From: AC-56 sp963702195 | Lineage (GTDB): Bacteria; Actinomycetota; Thermoleophilia; Solirubrobacterales; 70-9 | Length of the DNA stretch: 64,000 nt | Assembly (NCBI GenBank): GCA_963702195.1 | Contig: OY969725.1 | Coordinates: 2,232,001 to 2,296,000, forward strand | Reading direction: 5' to 3' | Part shown: positions 35,092 to 43,799 of the stretch, in pieces | How positions within the stretch are numbered: the stretch's first letter is position 1 | Layout: each line of letters opens with the position of its first letter | Made by a program: the position numbers and the translations under genes | Notes under the pieces: generated by a model | Seen by the model: only the letters and a program-made list of their open reading frames with translations | The model's database searches: none | What the model was told of the DNA's origin: nothing

Positions 35092-36023
35092 GCCGAGGTC
35101 TCCTTTGCGATGCCAGCCACCTCCGGATCCTCGGCCAGCGCCTGCCGCAACGCGGCCATGAAGGGGATCGGTGCGATGTCGAACAACTCGGCCCCCGATG
35201 GGTCCGTGACCACGGTGGGAGTCGAGAGGCCCTCGACCAATGGGCGCGCGACCCCGGCATCGACGGGCGTGACGAGGCCGATCCAAAGGGAGGAGAGCCA
35301 TGGGGTGATCAGGGGCACCGGGACCCTCGGACGCCGACGCACGCCGAGGGCGTCGGCCATCAGGTTCAGCATGTCCCCATAGGAGAGCACGTCCGGCCCG
35401 CCGATCTGGACCTCCCGACCAGCACTGGCGGGCACGTCGGGCGCGGCTCCCAGGTACGCGACCACGTCGTCGATCCCGATCGGCTGGGTGGGCTTCGAGA
35501 GCCAAGCCGGGCCGATCATCGCGGGCAGTCGCTGCACCAGGTACCGGAGGGTGCGGTACGACTCGCTCCCCGCGCCCACCACCATTCCCGCCCGGAAGTA
35601 CGTCAGCGGCGGGCCGTGCTCGCCGAGGATCTCGGCGGTGCGCTGCCGGCTCCGCAGGTGCTGGGACTGCGGCCGATCGCCCAGACCCCCCAGGTAGACG
35701 ACCCTCGAGACCCCCTCGCGGCTCGCCATCCGCGCGAAGTTCTCGGCCGCGAGACGCTCGCGGGCCTCGAATTCCCCGCTCCCGCCGCGGCCCATCGAAT
35801 GGATGAGGTAGTAGGCAACCTCGACCTCGGCGCCGGCCGCCCGCAGCGCCTTCGCATCGAGCACGTCCGCCTCGTGGAGCTCCATCCCCACAGTGCTGAG
35901 CCGCTGCGCCCGGGAGCGATCCCGCACCAGGCACCGAACGTCCCAACCCGCGCCGGCCAGGGCGTGGGCGACACGCGCTCCGACGAACCCGGTCGCGCCG
36001 GTGACCAACGCCCGGCGGCCCAC
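35088..36023 (-). CDS. NAD(P)H-binding SDR-like protein (NmrA/atypical SDR)
   Basis: GTG 36023 is four bases after the SDR stop, and the 311-residue product begins directly with the dinucleotide-binding loop RALVTGATGFVGARVAHAL. DVRCLVRDRSRA, EVAYYLIHSMG, VVYLGGLGD and TYFRAGMVVGAGSESYR are typical of atypical SDRs. YYLIHSM stands where classical enzymes keep YxxxK. Some homologues act on NDP-sugars or as redox sensors; substrate unknown. It is the middle gene of a three-gene operon with the SDR (36028) and the unknown gene at 34444. Confidence 0.82.
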   Translation of the reverse strand: MGRRALVTGATGFVGARVAHALAGAGWDVRCLVRDRSRAQRLSTVGMELHEADVLDAKALRAAGAEVEVAYYLIHSMGRGGSGEFEARERLAAENFARMASREGVSRVVYLGGLGDRPQSQHLRSRQRTAEILGEHGPPLTYFRAGMVVGAGSESYRTLRYLVQRLPAMIGPAWLSKPTQPIGIDDVVAYLGAAPDVPASAGREVQIGGPDVLSYGDMLNLMADALGVRRRPRVPVPLITPWLSSLWIGLVTPVDAGVARPLVEGLSTPTVVTDPSGAELFDIAPIPFMAALRQALAEDPEVAGIAKETSA

Positions 36024-36027
36024 CCCG

Positions 36028-36858
36028 CTACCCCCGGGCCAGAAGCCGGGCCATGTTGCGGGCGATCGGCTGGACGAGGCGCGGCGAGAGCCGGTGCAGG
36101 AGATAGAGCGCCAGCACCTGCCGCCTTGGAACCGGAGCAATCAGGGTCCGCTTCTCGACCGCACGCAGCACCGCCTCGGCGACCTCGTCGGGCGACGCGC
36201 CGTGCTTCGAGTAGAAGCCGACCAGGTTCTCGTGCATCCCCTGCATCTCGCCGCGGATGGTCGAGTCCGCGACGATCGCCGTGTCGATGATGCCCGGGCA
36301 GATGGCGCTGACGTGGACGCCGCGCTTCGACACCTCTGCGTTCAGGCTCTCGCTGAGCCCGACGACCCCGTACTTGGATGCGCAGTACGGCGCCGTGTTG
36401 GCGGAGGGCATCAGACCGAGCTGGGAGGCCGTGTTGACGACCGAGGCCGGGCGTCCCTGGCGGAGCATCCGCGGCACGAAGGCCTGAACCCCGTAGGCGA
36501 CCCCCAGCAGGTTCACGTCGATGATCCGGCGCCAGTCGTCGGCCGTGGTCGCCTCGATGTTTCCAGCGTGCCCGATGCCCGCGTTGTTGTGGAGCACGTC
36601 GACCGCCCCCTCGGCCTCGAAGACCTTCGCGGCGAAGTCCTCGACCGCAGCGGGATCGGACACGTCCAGCTTGTGCGGCGTTGCGCTCCCTCCCGAGGCC
36701 TCGATCTCGGCTGCGACCGCGCGCACCCGCTCGGTGTTCAAGTCCGCCGCGTGGACCCTGGCCCCGTGGCGGGCGAGCAGGAGCGCCGTGGCGCGCCCGA
36801 TGCCCGAGCCGGCGCCCGTGACGACGGCAACCTTGCCCATCAGGTCCATGCGTGGCAT
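36028..36858 (-). CDS. Short-chain dehydrogenase/reductase
   Basis: The 276-residue classical SDR has VVTGAGSGIGRATALLLAR (cofactor loop), the DL pair after beta-2, NNAGIGHAG, the catalytic Ser in VVNTASQLG and YCASKYGVVG with Tyr and Lys. PGIIDT ends the active-site region. Start alternatives are Met at 36849 and 36840. It is cytoplasmic and uses NAD(P)+ to oxidise or reduce a hydroxy/keto group; substrate unknown. The C-terminal extension (RRQVLALYLLHRLSPRLVQP) may touch the membrane. It is divergent from the glyoxalase gene across 35 bp. Confidence 0.9.
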   Translation of the reverse strand: MPRMDLMGKVAVVTGAGSGIGRATALLLARHGARVHAADLNTERVRAVAAEIEASGGSATPHKLDVSDPAAVEDFAAKVFEAEGAVDVLHNNAGIGHAGNIEATTADDWRRIIDVNLLGVAYGVQAFVPRMLRQGRPASVVNTASQLGLMPSANTAPYCASKYGVVGLSESLNAEVSKRGVHVSAICPGIIDTAIVADSTIRGEMQGMHENLVGFYSKHGASPDEVAEAVLRAVEKRTLIAPVPRRQVLALYLLHRLSPRLVQPIARNMARLLARG

Positions 36859-36893
36859 CTTGACGGGTCCACCGCCCAGGTATCGTCCATGGC

Positions 36894-37277
36894 GTGGGCG
36901 AGCTCATCCACACCTGCTACCGGGTCCTCGACCTCGATCGCTCGATCTCCTTCTACGAGAAGCTCGGCATGGAGGAGGTCGGCCGGATACCGATCCGCGA
37001 CGAGGCGATCAACGTGTTCATGGGGCTTCCGGACGACGGTCCGCGGCTCGAGCTCACCTACAACATCGGCCAGGAGGAGCCGTACGAGATCGGCACCGGG
37101 TACGGTCATATCGCGATCACGGTGGGCGATATGGACGCCGCGCTCGAGCGCCTCGCCGGCGTCGGGATCGAGCCGGAGCGTCCCCCCTACACGGTGGCCG
37201 AGAACGGCCCTCGCCTCTGCTTCGTCCGCGACCCGGACGACTACCGGGTCGAGCTGATCGAATCGGCCGACATCTGA
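36894..37277 (+). CDS. gloA: Lactoylglutathione lyase-like VOC protein (glyoxalase I type)
   Basis: The start is GTG 36894 and the length is 127 residues. The order LIHTCYRVLDLDRSISFYEK, GMEEVGR, RLELTYNIGQ, GYGHIAITV and DPDDYRVELIE is that of glyoxalase I, with metal-ligand His and Glu in IHTCYRV, LELTYN, GHIAI and VELIE. It would isomerise the methylglyoxal-thiol adduct. Actinobacteria use mycothiol rather than glutathione, so the thiol partner is inferred. The gene stands alone, convergent with the unknown membrane gene at 37287. Confidence 0.85.
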   Translation: MGELIHTCYRVLDLDRSISFYEKLGMEEVGRIPIRDEAINVFMGLPDDGPRLELTYNIGQEEPYEIGTGYGHIAITVGDMDAALERLAGVGIEPERPPYTVAENGPRLCFVRDPDDYRVELIESADI

Positions 37278-37286
37278 GCAGCGCCG

Positions 37287-37979
37287 CTAGGACGGCGGGG
37301 CGGGCAGCTGGATCAGCTGCACCAGGGAGACGACCAGCAGGACCGCCCCCACGCACACCAGCGCGTACCGCACCCCGCGGATCCGGAACTGCGTGCTGAT
37401 GCCCACGAGGAATAGGACGCTCGCCAGGAAGACCGTGGTGCGGACGTAGTCGTCGGACCGCGCCCCCGCGGTCGAGCCGTCGGCAAAGGCCGTCGTCGCC
37501 TCCTTGTCCAGCCGCCTGGCCTTCACGAGCGCCGGTTCGTGGTACTGCGGCATGTAGGTCGGGCCTTTCGGGGCGTGAGGGTTCGTCTCCGGGTGGGTCC
37601 TGCGCCAGGCGTCGAAGGCGACCCTGAAGTCAGGGCGGAAGCGACGCTCGGCGAGGGCCATCGCCTCGCGGTTCTTGACGGTGAAGGCCGCGAACCAGGC
37701 GTCGAACGCCGAGGAGTCGAGGTTACGGCGGTCGATCGCGTCGATGTTCGCCCGGTTTGCCTCCGACCTGACTGTGGAAGCATCCGCCAGCTTCACGCGC
37801 GAGTCAGTGCTCCACTTCGCCGCGGCGTAGCCGGACCACGCGGCAATGAGGGCGACGATCGACAGCAGGACCGCCTCGGCGATCGAGAGGATGCGATCGT
37901 GCCGGTCGCGGCCGCCGCGGTGCTCGCCGTGGTGAGCGATCTCCTTGCCGACTTCCTCCGCCGACATTCCCTCGGGCAT
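37287..37979 (-). CDS. Unknown membrane protein with long extracytoplasmic helix region
   Basis: The ATG at 37977-37979 gives 230 residues beginning MPEGMSAEEVGKEIAHHGEH. There is one helix near residues 38-60 (ILSIAEAVLLSIVALIAAWS) and two near the C-terminus (TVFLASVLFLVGISTQF and YALVCVGAVLLVVSLVQLI). Between them is a mainly helical charged segment with YAAAKWSTDSRVKLADAST and KNREAMALAERRFRPDF. I know this as a general actinobacterial/proteobacterial membrane family without a defined role. No operon partner is evident. Confidence 0.7.
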   Translation of the reverse strand: MPEGMSAEEVGKEIAHHGEHRGGRDRHDRILSIAEAVLLSIVALIAAWSGYAAAKWSTDSRVKLADASTVRSEANRANIDAIDRRNLDSSAFDAWFAAFTVKNREAMALAERRFRPDFRVAFDAWRRTHPETNPHAPKGPTYMPQYHEPALVKARRLDKEATTAFADGSTAGARSDDYVRTTVFLASVLFLVGISTQFRIRGVRYALVCVGAVLLVVSLVQLIQLPAPPS

Positions 37980-37999
37980 GTGGCCCGACCCTATGGCAT

Positions 38000-38491
38000 C
38001 TACGGGCTCAATCCCAGCTGCCCGAGCAGGCCGCCGAGCGGTCCCAATTGATCGAGCAGGGCGCCGGCGTTCCGGGCCGCGGCGACCAGCTGGTCCGCCG
38101 GCAGGCTGTGAATCGCCTGCCGGAGGGCATCCGCGAGGATCCCGGGGATCGCACCGGCGCGCTCGGCGTCGTCCACCGCCCTGAGCAGGCCCGCGCGAAG
38201 GGCGTCCGCGAGCCTGGGATCGTTCGCGAACTCGGCACGGCCCTCCGGGGTCCCGAGAGCCAGGACGACGGTCTCCCGCGAGACGTGGAGCTCGCACGCG
38301 ACTCCGTCGAGCGTTGACAGGGTGAGCTGCTGCGCGATCTCGTCGAGGTTGTCGGGGGATCGCCAGGCACGCGGCTGGCACGGGTCCTGGACTGGGCTGG
38401 GCTCGTAGCCGGCGCCGCCGAGCGCGAGCGACGTCACAACCAGAGCCAGCGAGGCGACGACCGCCCCGATCACGAGCGTGCGGGGCCTCAC
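38000..38491 (-). CDS. Unknown exported small protein
   Basis: The start is GTG 38491 overlapping the MFS stop as GTGA; the length is 163 residues. An N-terminal membrane segment (TLVIGAVVASLALVVTSLAL) suggests export or anchoring. The outside part has paired Cys (DPCQPR and GVACELH) and helical repeats rich in Ala/Leu, closing with LGPLGGLLGQLGLSP. TLDGVACELHVSRETVVLAL resembles a helix-turn-helix-like segment but is unconvincing. Coupling with the MFS exporter suggests an accessory role. No family recognised. Confidence 0.65.
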   Translation of the reverse strand: MRPRTLVIGAVVASLALVVTSLALGGAGYEPSPVQDPCQPRAWRSPDNLDEIAQQLTLSTLDGVACELHVSRETVVLALGTPEGRAEFANDPRLADALRAGLLRAVDDAERAGAIPGILADALRQAIHSLPADQLVAAARNAGALLDQLGPLGGLLGQLGLSP

Positions 38492-39846
38492 AGCGTCACG
38501 TCCCGTCGCCGCGCCAGGCCAATCGGCAGCAATGCGGCCAGCCCGAAGGCGGCCGCGATCAGGAACGAGTTGCTGAAGGCGTGCGTAGCGGCGCGATCGA
38601 GCTCGTCCTGGAGGGACGCCTCGAGCTGCACCGCGTGGACGCGCTCGGTCGGATCGCTCGGGAGCGGTTCGAAGGCTGGACCGATCACGGGAACCTTTCC
38701 GCGCTCGGCGGTGAGGCGATCCCCGAGTCGCTGGGCGAGCTCGATCTTGAGCGTGGCGGGCAGATCGGCGTCCAGGAGCGCCGCGGTGCCGGCCTGCTCC
38801 GCGGCGTCGCGCTCGGTCACGAGGTTCGCGGTGAAGATCGGCGTCAACACGAGGAGCCCGGCGACGACGCCCGCATGGCGGGCGGCGATCGTCCAGCCGC
38901 CGTGGATCGCCTGTGGCGCCCTGCCCTCCAGCGCAGTCTCCGTCAGCGCCGACAGCACCAGGGTCAGGCCGACCCCGACGAGGATCTGAGATGGGAAGGT
39001 GGCGACGATCAGGGCCCGTGGAAGGAGGCCCAGCCCGGCTAGGCCGCCCGCCACCAGGATGGCGCCGGCAGCGGCCCGCGCGCGCGGATCCGAAACCGTT
39101 CGGGCGAGAGGTCCCGTGGCCAGCGCGGCGACGGGCATGACCGACACCGCCAGCGCGGCGATGATCGGCGAGTGCCGCCAGCCCTCGATGATGAGGAGCA
39201 CGATCAGGAACAGCGCCGCCGCGAGGGCGCCCGACACCAGGCCCAGAGCGAGGTTCGCGGGGAGATGCGGCCGCCCGGTGTCGCGCAGCTCCGCGCGGCG
39301 GGTCGCGTCGGCCGACTCGTTCCGCGCGATGGGCAGCAGCGGGATCGCGACGAGGATCGCGGGCGGCACCTGGGCCAGGAAGATCGCCTGCCACGAGACC
39401 AGCTCGGTGAGCAGCCCACCGGCGGCCGGGCCCAGGGCGGCGCCGATCGCGCCGGCGGTCGCCCAGGTTCGCGCCGCCGTTCGCTCCGAGCCAACGGCGA
39501 ACGGCATGAGCTCGAGCGCGCCGGTCACCGCGGCCGCGCCGCCGACGGCCTGCAGGCAACGGGCTGCGATCAGCGGAGCGAGCGAGGGCGCGAGGCCGCA
39601 GAGGAGTCCTCCCACAGCGAACAGGACGAGGCCGGCCGCCGTGACCCGCGCCGGACCAAAGCGGCGCGCAACCACCGCCGCCGGGACGGCGGCCACGGCG
39701 AGCACCAGGTTGAACGCGACCAAAACCCAGACCACCGCGTTGACGCTCACGTCGAAGTCGCGGTAGATCTCCGGTAGTGCGAGGACCACGATCGACGCGT
39801 CGGCGAGCACGAGGCCGACCGCGATGGACAGGCTCGCTCGGAGCAT
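38488..39846 (-). CDS. MFS transporter, DHA2-like drug exporter
   Basis: The start is ATG 39846 and the length is 452 residues with about 14 helices. The first helix is followed by VLALPEIYRDFDVSVNAVVW, ARRFGPARVTAAGLVLFAVG (a loose motif A) and LQAVGGAAAVTGALEL, typical of drug:H+ antiporter family 2. A soluble loop near residues 340-410 (ERDAAEQAGTAALLDADLPA) is long for the family. It probably exports a hydrophobic compound. The accessory protein downstream overlaps it by 4 bp, and the quinone-oxidoreductase-like gene lies 13 bp upstream. Confidence 0.85.
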   Translation of the reverse strand: MLRASLSIAVGLVLADASIVVLALPEIYRDFDVSVNAVVWVLVAFNLVLAVAAVPAAVVARRFGPARVTAAGLVLFAVGGLLCGLAPSLAPLIAARCLQAVGGAAAVTGALELMPFAVGSERTAARTWATAGAIGAALGPAAGGLLTELVSWQAIFLAQVPPAILVAIPLLPIARNESADATRRAELRDTGRPHLPANLALGLVSGALAAALFLIVLLIIEGWRHSPIIAALAVSVMPVAALATGPLARTVSDPRARAAAGAILVAGGLAGLGLLPRALIVATFPSQILVGVGLTLVLSALTETALEGRAPQAIHGGWTIAARHAGVVAGLLVLTPIFTANLVTERDAAEQAGTAALLDADLPATLKIELAQRLGDRLTAERGKVPVIGPAFEPLPSDPTERVHAVQLEASLQDELDRAATHAFSNSFLIAAAFGLAALLPIGLARRRDVTL

Positions 39847-39859
39847 CACTAGCGGGTCG

Positions 39860-40828
39860 TCAGGGCGTGAGCACGACGCGACCAAAGGCCTGCCGGCTTT
39901 CGAGGTACGCGTGCGCGGCAGCGGCCTCGGCGAGCGGGAAGGTGCGGTCGATCTCGACGCGAAGCTCTCCGCTTGCAACCCGCTCGAGCAGGCCGGCGAT
40001 CATTCCGTGGACGCGGGGGTATTCGGTCATCAGCGCCCCGCCGAGGAAGACGCCGCGCAGCGCGTTGTTCTGCGCCCACAGGTCCCTCGCCTCGACGTTG
40101 GAACCGGCGCGGCCCGCCACCCCCACGCTGACGAGCGTCCCTCGGTAGGCGAGCGCCCCGATGCTGTCGACCAGGTTCTGGCCGCCGACCGAATCGAGGA
40201 TCACGTCAGCGCCGCGTCCCTCGGTCAGCTCGCTCGTTCGCTCGACGAAGCTCTCCGTGGCGTAGTTGATCCCGTGGTCGAGTCCTAACTCTCCCAGGCG
40301 TTCGAGCTTCTCGTCGCTGGAAGCGGTCGAGATCACTGTCGCTCCGGCATCCTTCGCGAGCTGGATCGCGGCCATTCCGACTCCTCCGGCCCCGGCGTGG
40401 ATCAGTGCCGTCTGCCCGGCCTCGAGGTTGCCGGCCTCAAACAGGCACTCCTGGGCCGTGCCGAACGCGACCGGTACGCACGCGGCGGGTGCTGCGCCCA
40501 ACCCGTCGGGGATCGGCCAGGTGGAGATCGCGGGAACGGCCCGCTTCGAGGCGTGCGAGCCCGCCATGTTGAGGCTGACGACCCGGTCGCCTCCCGCGCG
40601 GTCCTCGACGCCGGCGCCGACCTGGGCGACCGTGCCAGCGGCGAGATACCCCACTACATGCGGAACGGACGGCGGCGGTGAGGATGCGCGGGCCAGCAGG
40701 TCCCCGCCCTCGATGCTGATCGCCTCGACGTCGATCACCACGCAGCCGTCCGGACAGTCGGGATCGGCCACGTCCTCGTAGCGCAGGACGTCCGGGGGAC
40801 CGTTCTCGTGGATCACAGCCGCCTTCAT
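39860..40828 (-). CDS. NADPH:quinone oxidoreductase-like MDR protein
   Basis: The 322-residue zinc-free medium-chain dehydrogenase begins MKAAVIHENGPPDVLRYEDV. It has the dinucleotide loop HAGAGGVGMAAIQLAKDAGA, STASSDEKLERLGELGLDHG, VILDSVGG and a closing FGRVVLTP. No structural zinc Cys cluster is visible. It reduces quinones or enals with NADPH in the cytoplasm. It is followed after 13 bp by the MFS exporter, so a xenobiotic-response operon is plausible. Confidence 0.88.
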   Translation of the reverse strand: MKAAVIHENGPPDVLRYEDVADPDCPDGCVVIDVEAISIEGGDLLARASSPPPSVPHVVGYLAAGTVAQVGAGVEDRAGGDRVVSLNMAGSHASKRAVPAISTWPIPDGLGAAPAACVPVAFGTAQECLFEAGNLEAGQTALIHAGAGGVGMAAIQLAKDAGATVISTASSDEKLERLGELGLDHGINYATESFVERTSELTEGRGADVILDSVGGQNLVDSIGALAYRGTLVSVGVAGRAGSNVEARDLWAQNNALRGVFLGGALMTEYPRVHGMIAGLLERVASGELRVEIDRTFPLAEAAAAHAYLESRQAFGRVVLTP

Positions 40829-40963
40829 CGGAGCGCAATCACCTCCGCCGCCAGCGCAAACGCTCCGAAGACCGACCTTGTCCCTGCCATTCGTTCCTCG
40901 CTTGCGACCCTAACACCTACGATCCCAGCCGCGTGCCTGCGAGGCGGGGACGAGCAGCGCGGT

Positions 40964-41785
40964 CTACGCGGCCCCGGGCGGCTGGGTGAGGGTGAGCGGC
41001 GCGCCCTGCGGGTCGCGGATCACGGCCTGCCGGAGGCCGGTGCCCGGGACGTCGTAGGGCGTGGCGAGCACTTCGCCGCCGGCGCCCGACACCTTCGTCA
41101 CGGCGGCGTCGACGTCCGCGATCCAGAAGTCGACCGTCCACCTCGGAGAGGCATCCTCGTCGCCGCCTTGCGGCGCCATTACCGCGACGACGTCCCGGGG
41201 GACGGGCTGCTGCGGCTCGCCGCCGACGTAGCCCGGCACCGTGAACATCGTGATCTCGCCCCCGCCCATCTCGAAGCCGCGGGTATCCCAGCCGAAGAGT
41301 CCACAGTAGAACCGCTTCGCGCCGTCCGGGTCGTCGGTGCTCAGTGCGCTCATCGACCAGGCGCCCGGCTCGTTGACCACCTGGGCCCCGCGGCGCTCGC
41401 GCGGCTCCCAGACCGAGAACACCGCCCCGGCGGGATCGGCGAGGACGGCCTGGCGGCCGCCGCCCGGCGAGTCGAAGGGCTGCGCGATGACCTGCCCGCC
41501 CGCGTCCTGAGCGTTGGCGGCGGCCCCGTCGGCGCTCTCGACCCAGATCAGAGTGGCCCAGATCGGCTCCGGCGGCGCCGGGGCGCCGTGCTGAGAGACG
41601 ATCGCGGCAGCATCGCGGCCACGGAGCCGCGCGAGGATGTAGCTGCCCGGTTGGTCCTCCGGCATCAGGTCCTCGGTCTCCCAGCCGAACAGGTCGGAGT
41701 AGAAGGCCGCGGCTGCCGGCGGATCGGGGAAGACCCCCGCGACCAGGCAGGGGACGCCGGGCGCGAAGCCGTCGCGGTCGCTCAT
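40964..41785 (-). CDS. Two-domain VOC (glyoxalase/bleomycin resistance-like) protein
   Basis: The 273-residue protein contains two VOC domains: residues about 10-125 (GVPCLVAGVFPDPPAAAAFY and RQAVLADPAGAVFSVWEPRE) and about 140-270 (WSMSALSTDDPDGAKRFYCG and RQAVIRDPQGAPLTLTQPPG). This tandem form is common in actinobacteria and often annotated as hydroxylase or glyoxalase. No reaction is known. The ATG overlaps the DUF899 stop as ATGA. Confidence 0.85.
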   Translation of the reverse strand: MSDRDGFAPGVPCLVAGVFPDPPAAAAFYSDLFGWETEDLMPEDQPGSYILARLRGRDAAAIVSQHGAPAPPEPIWATLIWVESADGAAANAQDAGGQVIAQPFDSPGGGRQAVLADPAGAVFSVWEPRERRGAQVVNEPGAWSMSALSTDDPDGAKRFYCGLFGWDTRGFEMGGGEITMFTVPGYVGGEPQQPVPRDVVAVMAPQGGDEDASPRWTVDFWIADVDAAVTKVSGAGGEVLATPYDVPGTGLRQAVIRDPQGAPLTLTQPPGAA

Positions 41786-42480
41786 CGCTCCTCCTCGTAT
41801 TCGTCGTGACGGCGCCACCAGGTGTAGGGCTCGCCCTGCGGGTAGGCGGCCGGCGACTCCTCCCAGGTCTCCTGGCGCCCGAACGGCGCCCGGTCCAGGA
41901 AGCTCCAGACGGGCCCGATGGCCTCCACGCCGCGGCTGCGCGTGAAGTAGGTGCGGTAGACGTCGTCGCGGTCGCGCATGAAGACGCTCAGCCCAAAGCC
42001 CTCGCCGTCCTGGTAGGCGCCCTCCTTGGGCTCGGCTGGGGAGGTGCCGAGGTCGACGCCGAAGTTCCCGCGGCCCCACGAGTACCACGGATGCTCCCAT
42101 CCCAACCGCCTCCGGAACCGCTCGAGCTTGGCGAACGGCGCACGCGAGGTGATCGCGAAGGTGACGTCGCGGGCATGCAGGTGGGCGGGGTGGCCGACCT
42201 GGTCGATGAACATGCAGCAGCCGTCGCAGCCCGCGTCCTGGTTTGGCCCGAACATGAAGTGGTAGAGGGCGAGCTGGCGGCGGCCCTCGAACAGGTCCGC
42301 GAGCCCGACGTTCCCCCGCGGCCCTTCGAACTCGTAGGCCTTCTCGACCCTCGTGCGGGGCAGCCGCCGGCGCTCCGCGGCGAGCTCGTCGCTCCGCCGC
42401 GTCAGCTCCTTCTCCTTCGTGCGGTGCTCCCTCTGCGCCGCCTCCCATTCGCTCGCGGATACGACCTCGGGGAGGTCCAT
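41782..42480 (-). CDS. DUF899 thioredoxin-like protein
   Basis: The ATG at 42480 is preferred over 42516 because GGAAGGAG precedes it at six bases; the product has 232 residues. LPEVVSASEWEAAQREHRTK, RVEKAYEFEGPRGNVGLADL and LYHFMFGPNQDAGCDGCCMF define DUF899, with a Cys-x-x-Cys-Cys in the thioredoxin-like active-site position. The family is often regulated by HxlR or ArsR genes, and here an HxlR gene is divergent at 42600. Redox function is inferred. Confidence 0.88.
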   Translation of the reverse strand: MDLPEVVSASEWEAAQREHRTKEKELTRRSDELAAERRRLPRTRVEKAYEFEGPRGNVGLADLFEGRRQLALYHFMFGPNQDAGCDGCCMFIDQVGHPAHLHARDVTFAITSRAPFAKLERFRRRLGWEHPWYSWGRGNFGVDLGTSPAEPKEGAYQDGEGFGLSVFMRDRDDVYRTYFTRSRGVEAIGPVWSFLDRAPFGRQETWEESPAAYPQGEPYTWWRRHDEYEEER

Positions 42481-42599
42481 TCCGGTCTCCTTCCGTTCTA
42501 TTGCCGCCTTCTTCATATCGCCGGCTGAACGTATCAGAGAGTCCTAAAAGATGACTAGCAGATCATGTTTCCGCATTCGCGCTCTAGACTTCTACTCCG

Positions 42600-43238
42600 A
42601 TGGCGCGCCGGAGGACCCAGGACGACGGTTGCGGGATCGCGCACGCCTCCGATCTGCTCGGGCAGCGCTGGGCGTTGCTGGTGGTGCGCGAGCTGCTGCT
42701 GGGACCGAAGCGGTTCACCGACCTGCGGGCCGGGATTCCCGACATCAGCCCGAACGTCCTCGGCCAGCGGCTCCGCGAGCTCGAAGAGGCCGGGATCCTC
42801 GGTCGCCGCAAGCTCGCCCCTCCGGCCGCCGCGCGGGTCTACGAGCTGACCGAGTGGGGAAGCGATCTCGAGCCCGCGGTGCTCGCGCTCGGACGGTGGG
42901 CGAGCCGGTCCCCCGGCTTTCCGCTGGGCGCGCCGATGGGTCCGGACTCGCTCGTGCTGGCGATGAAGACCGCCTTCCAGCCGGAGGAGGCGGATGGCCT
43001 CGATGCGACCTACGAGCTCTGGCTGGAAGAGATCCCGTACTCCATCCGCGTGGACGGCGGATTCGAGGCCCGGCACGGAGAGGCCGGCGATCCGGACGCG
43101 ACCCTCCGGAGCGACTCGGACACGCTCGCGGGCATCGTCTTCGGCGGCCGGTCGCTCGGCAGGGCGATCAAGTCGGGTGAGGTCGAGGTGGACGGCAGCC
43201 GGCGCGCGGTCAACGCCCTCTTCCGCGCCCTCGGCTAG
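42600..43238 (+). CDS. HxlR family transcriptional regulator with C-terminal extension
   Basis: The protein has 212 residues. The winged helix (about 10-110) shows GCGIAHASDLLGQRWALLVV, RELLLGPKRFTDLRAGIPDI and SPNVLGQRLRELEEAGIL, the HxlR pattern. The C-terminal 90 residues (YSIRVDGGFEARHGEAGDPD and RSDSDTLAGIVFGGRSLGRA) resemble an SCP2/sterol-carrier-like domain, often fused to HxlR proteins in actinobacteria. It is divergent from the DUF899-VOC operon, which is its likely target. Ligand unknown. Confidence 0.88.
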   Translation: MARRRTQDDGCGIAHASDLLGQRWALLVVRELLLGPKRFTDLRAGIPDISPNVLGQRLRELEEAGILGRRKLAPPAAARVYELTEWGSDLEPAVLALGRWASRSPGFPLGAPMGPDSLVLAMKTAFQPEEADGLDATYELWLEEIPYSIRVDGGFEARHGEAGDPDATLRSDSDTLAGIVFGGRSLGRAIKSGEVEVDGSRRAVNALFRALG

Positions 43239-43257
43239 CTCTCGCGGCGGCTTGCGA

Positions 43258-43304
43258 AGTCGGGGCGGCGAGATTTGAACCAGCGACCTTTCGGCCCCCA
43301 GCCG
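43258..43304 (-). repeat. Partial tRNA-Pro copy (3' half), att-like remnant
   Basis: These 47 bases match 46672-46718 at 45 positions, that is the 3' half of the tRNA-Pro gene from the anticodon loop to the discriminator, in the same orientation. The two mismatches are CA for TC in the T stem. The match stops abruptly and is followed by the direct repeat at 43302. This is the expected footprint at the far end of an element integrated in the tRNA 3' end. Confidence 0.8.
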
Positions 43305-43425
43305 GGCGGCAATCGGTGTCGACGCGTCCCTGAGCGTCCCCCATGTCCCCCACCGTCCACCGGCGTAGACGGTCTGGACCCATAGGACCCGACAGTCCGT
43401 ACCAAAGCGGTACGACGGCGGTCGC
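43302..43425. repeat. Direct repeat copy A of the putative element (att-arm-like)
   Basis: This begins GGGCGGCAATCGGTGTCGA (about 43304) and continues to the region after CGTACCAAAGCGGTACG (43398-43414). It matches 45945-46070 over about 125 bp with scattered differences. The palindrome changes on both arms (CGTACC/GGTACG here against GGTACC/GGTACC in copy B), so base pairing is preserved. No gene is convincing in 43239-43520. Confidence 0.75.
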
Positions 43426-43520
43426 AGGTGCAGATCCGGGGGCCCATTCCTCCCTCGCTGCGACGCGCGAATAGTGGAGTGGGCGCGCCTCCGCGCCTGG
43501 CTTCTTCGGTTCGCGGCCCG

Positions 43521-43799
43521 TCAGGCGATGCCGTGATCACGCTTCGCCTGCTCCTCCATCGCCTCGAGGCGGGTGCAGTAGTCCGGAAACTCGTTCAGAT
43601 GAGCCAGGGCGATCTTGCCGGTGACCGTGGAGTCATCGTCGGTCACGTCGGTGGCCGGATCCTGAGCACCGTGCTCGAGCTCTACGTCCAGCCCGGTCCG
43701 GAACTGCTCGACATCGAACGGTGCCGACAACCAGTCAATCCCGATCCGTTCGCCGATCCGCCGAGCCTCCTCGGCCGTGAAGCTCGCCCGCCCGGTCAT
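43521..43799 (-). CDS. DUF5661 family small protein
   Basis: The 92-residue protein has FTAEEARRIGERIGIDWLSA, RTGLDVELEHGAQDPATDVT and TGKIALAHLNEFPDYCTRLE, which match DUF5661. Members are small soluble proteins found in bacteria and on plasmids; the function is unknown. The ATG overlaps the preceding membrane protein stop by 4 bp, making it the fourth gene of the cytochrome operon. Confidence 0.8.
   Translation of the reverse strand: MTGRASFTAEEARRIGERIGIDWLSAPFDVEQFRTGLDVELEHGAQDPATDVTDDDSTVTGKIALAHLNEFPDYCTRLEAMEEQAKRDHGIA

Noticed and set aside
43239..43520. Complete tRNA at 43258
   Set aside because: Only the 3' half is present; no 5' acceptor or D arm pairs with it.
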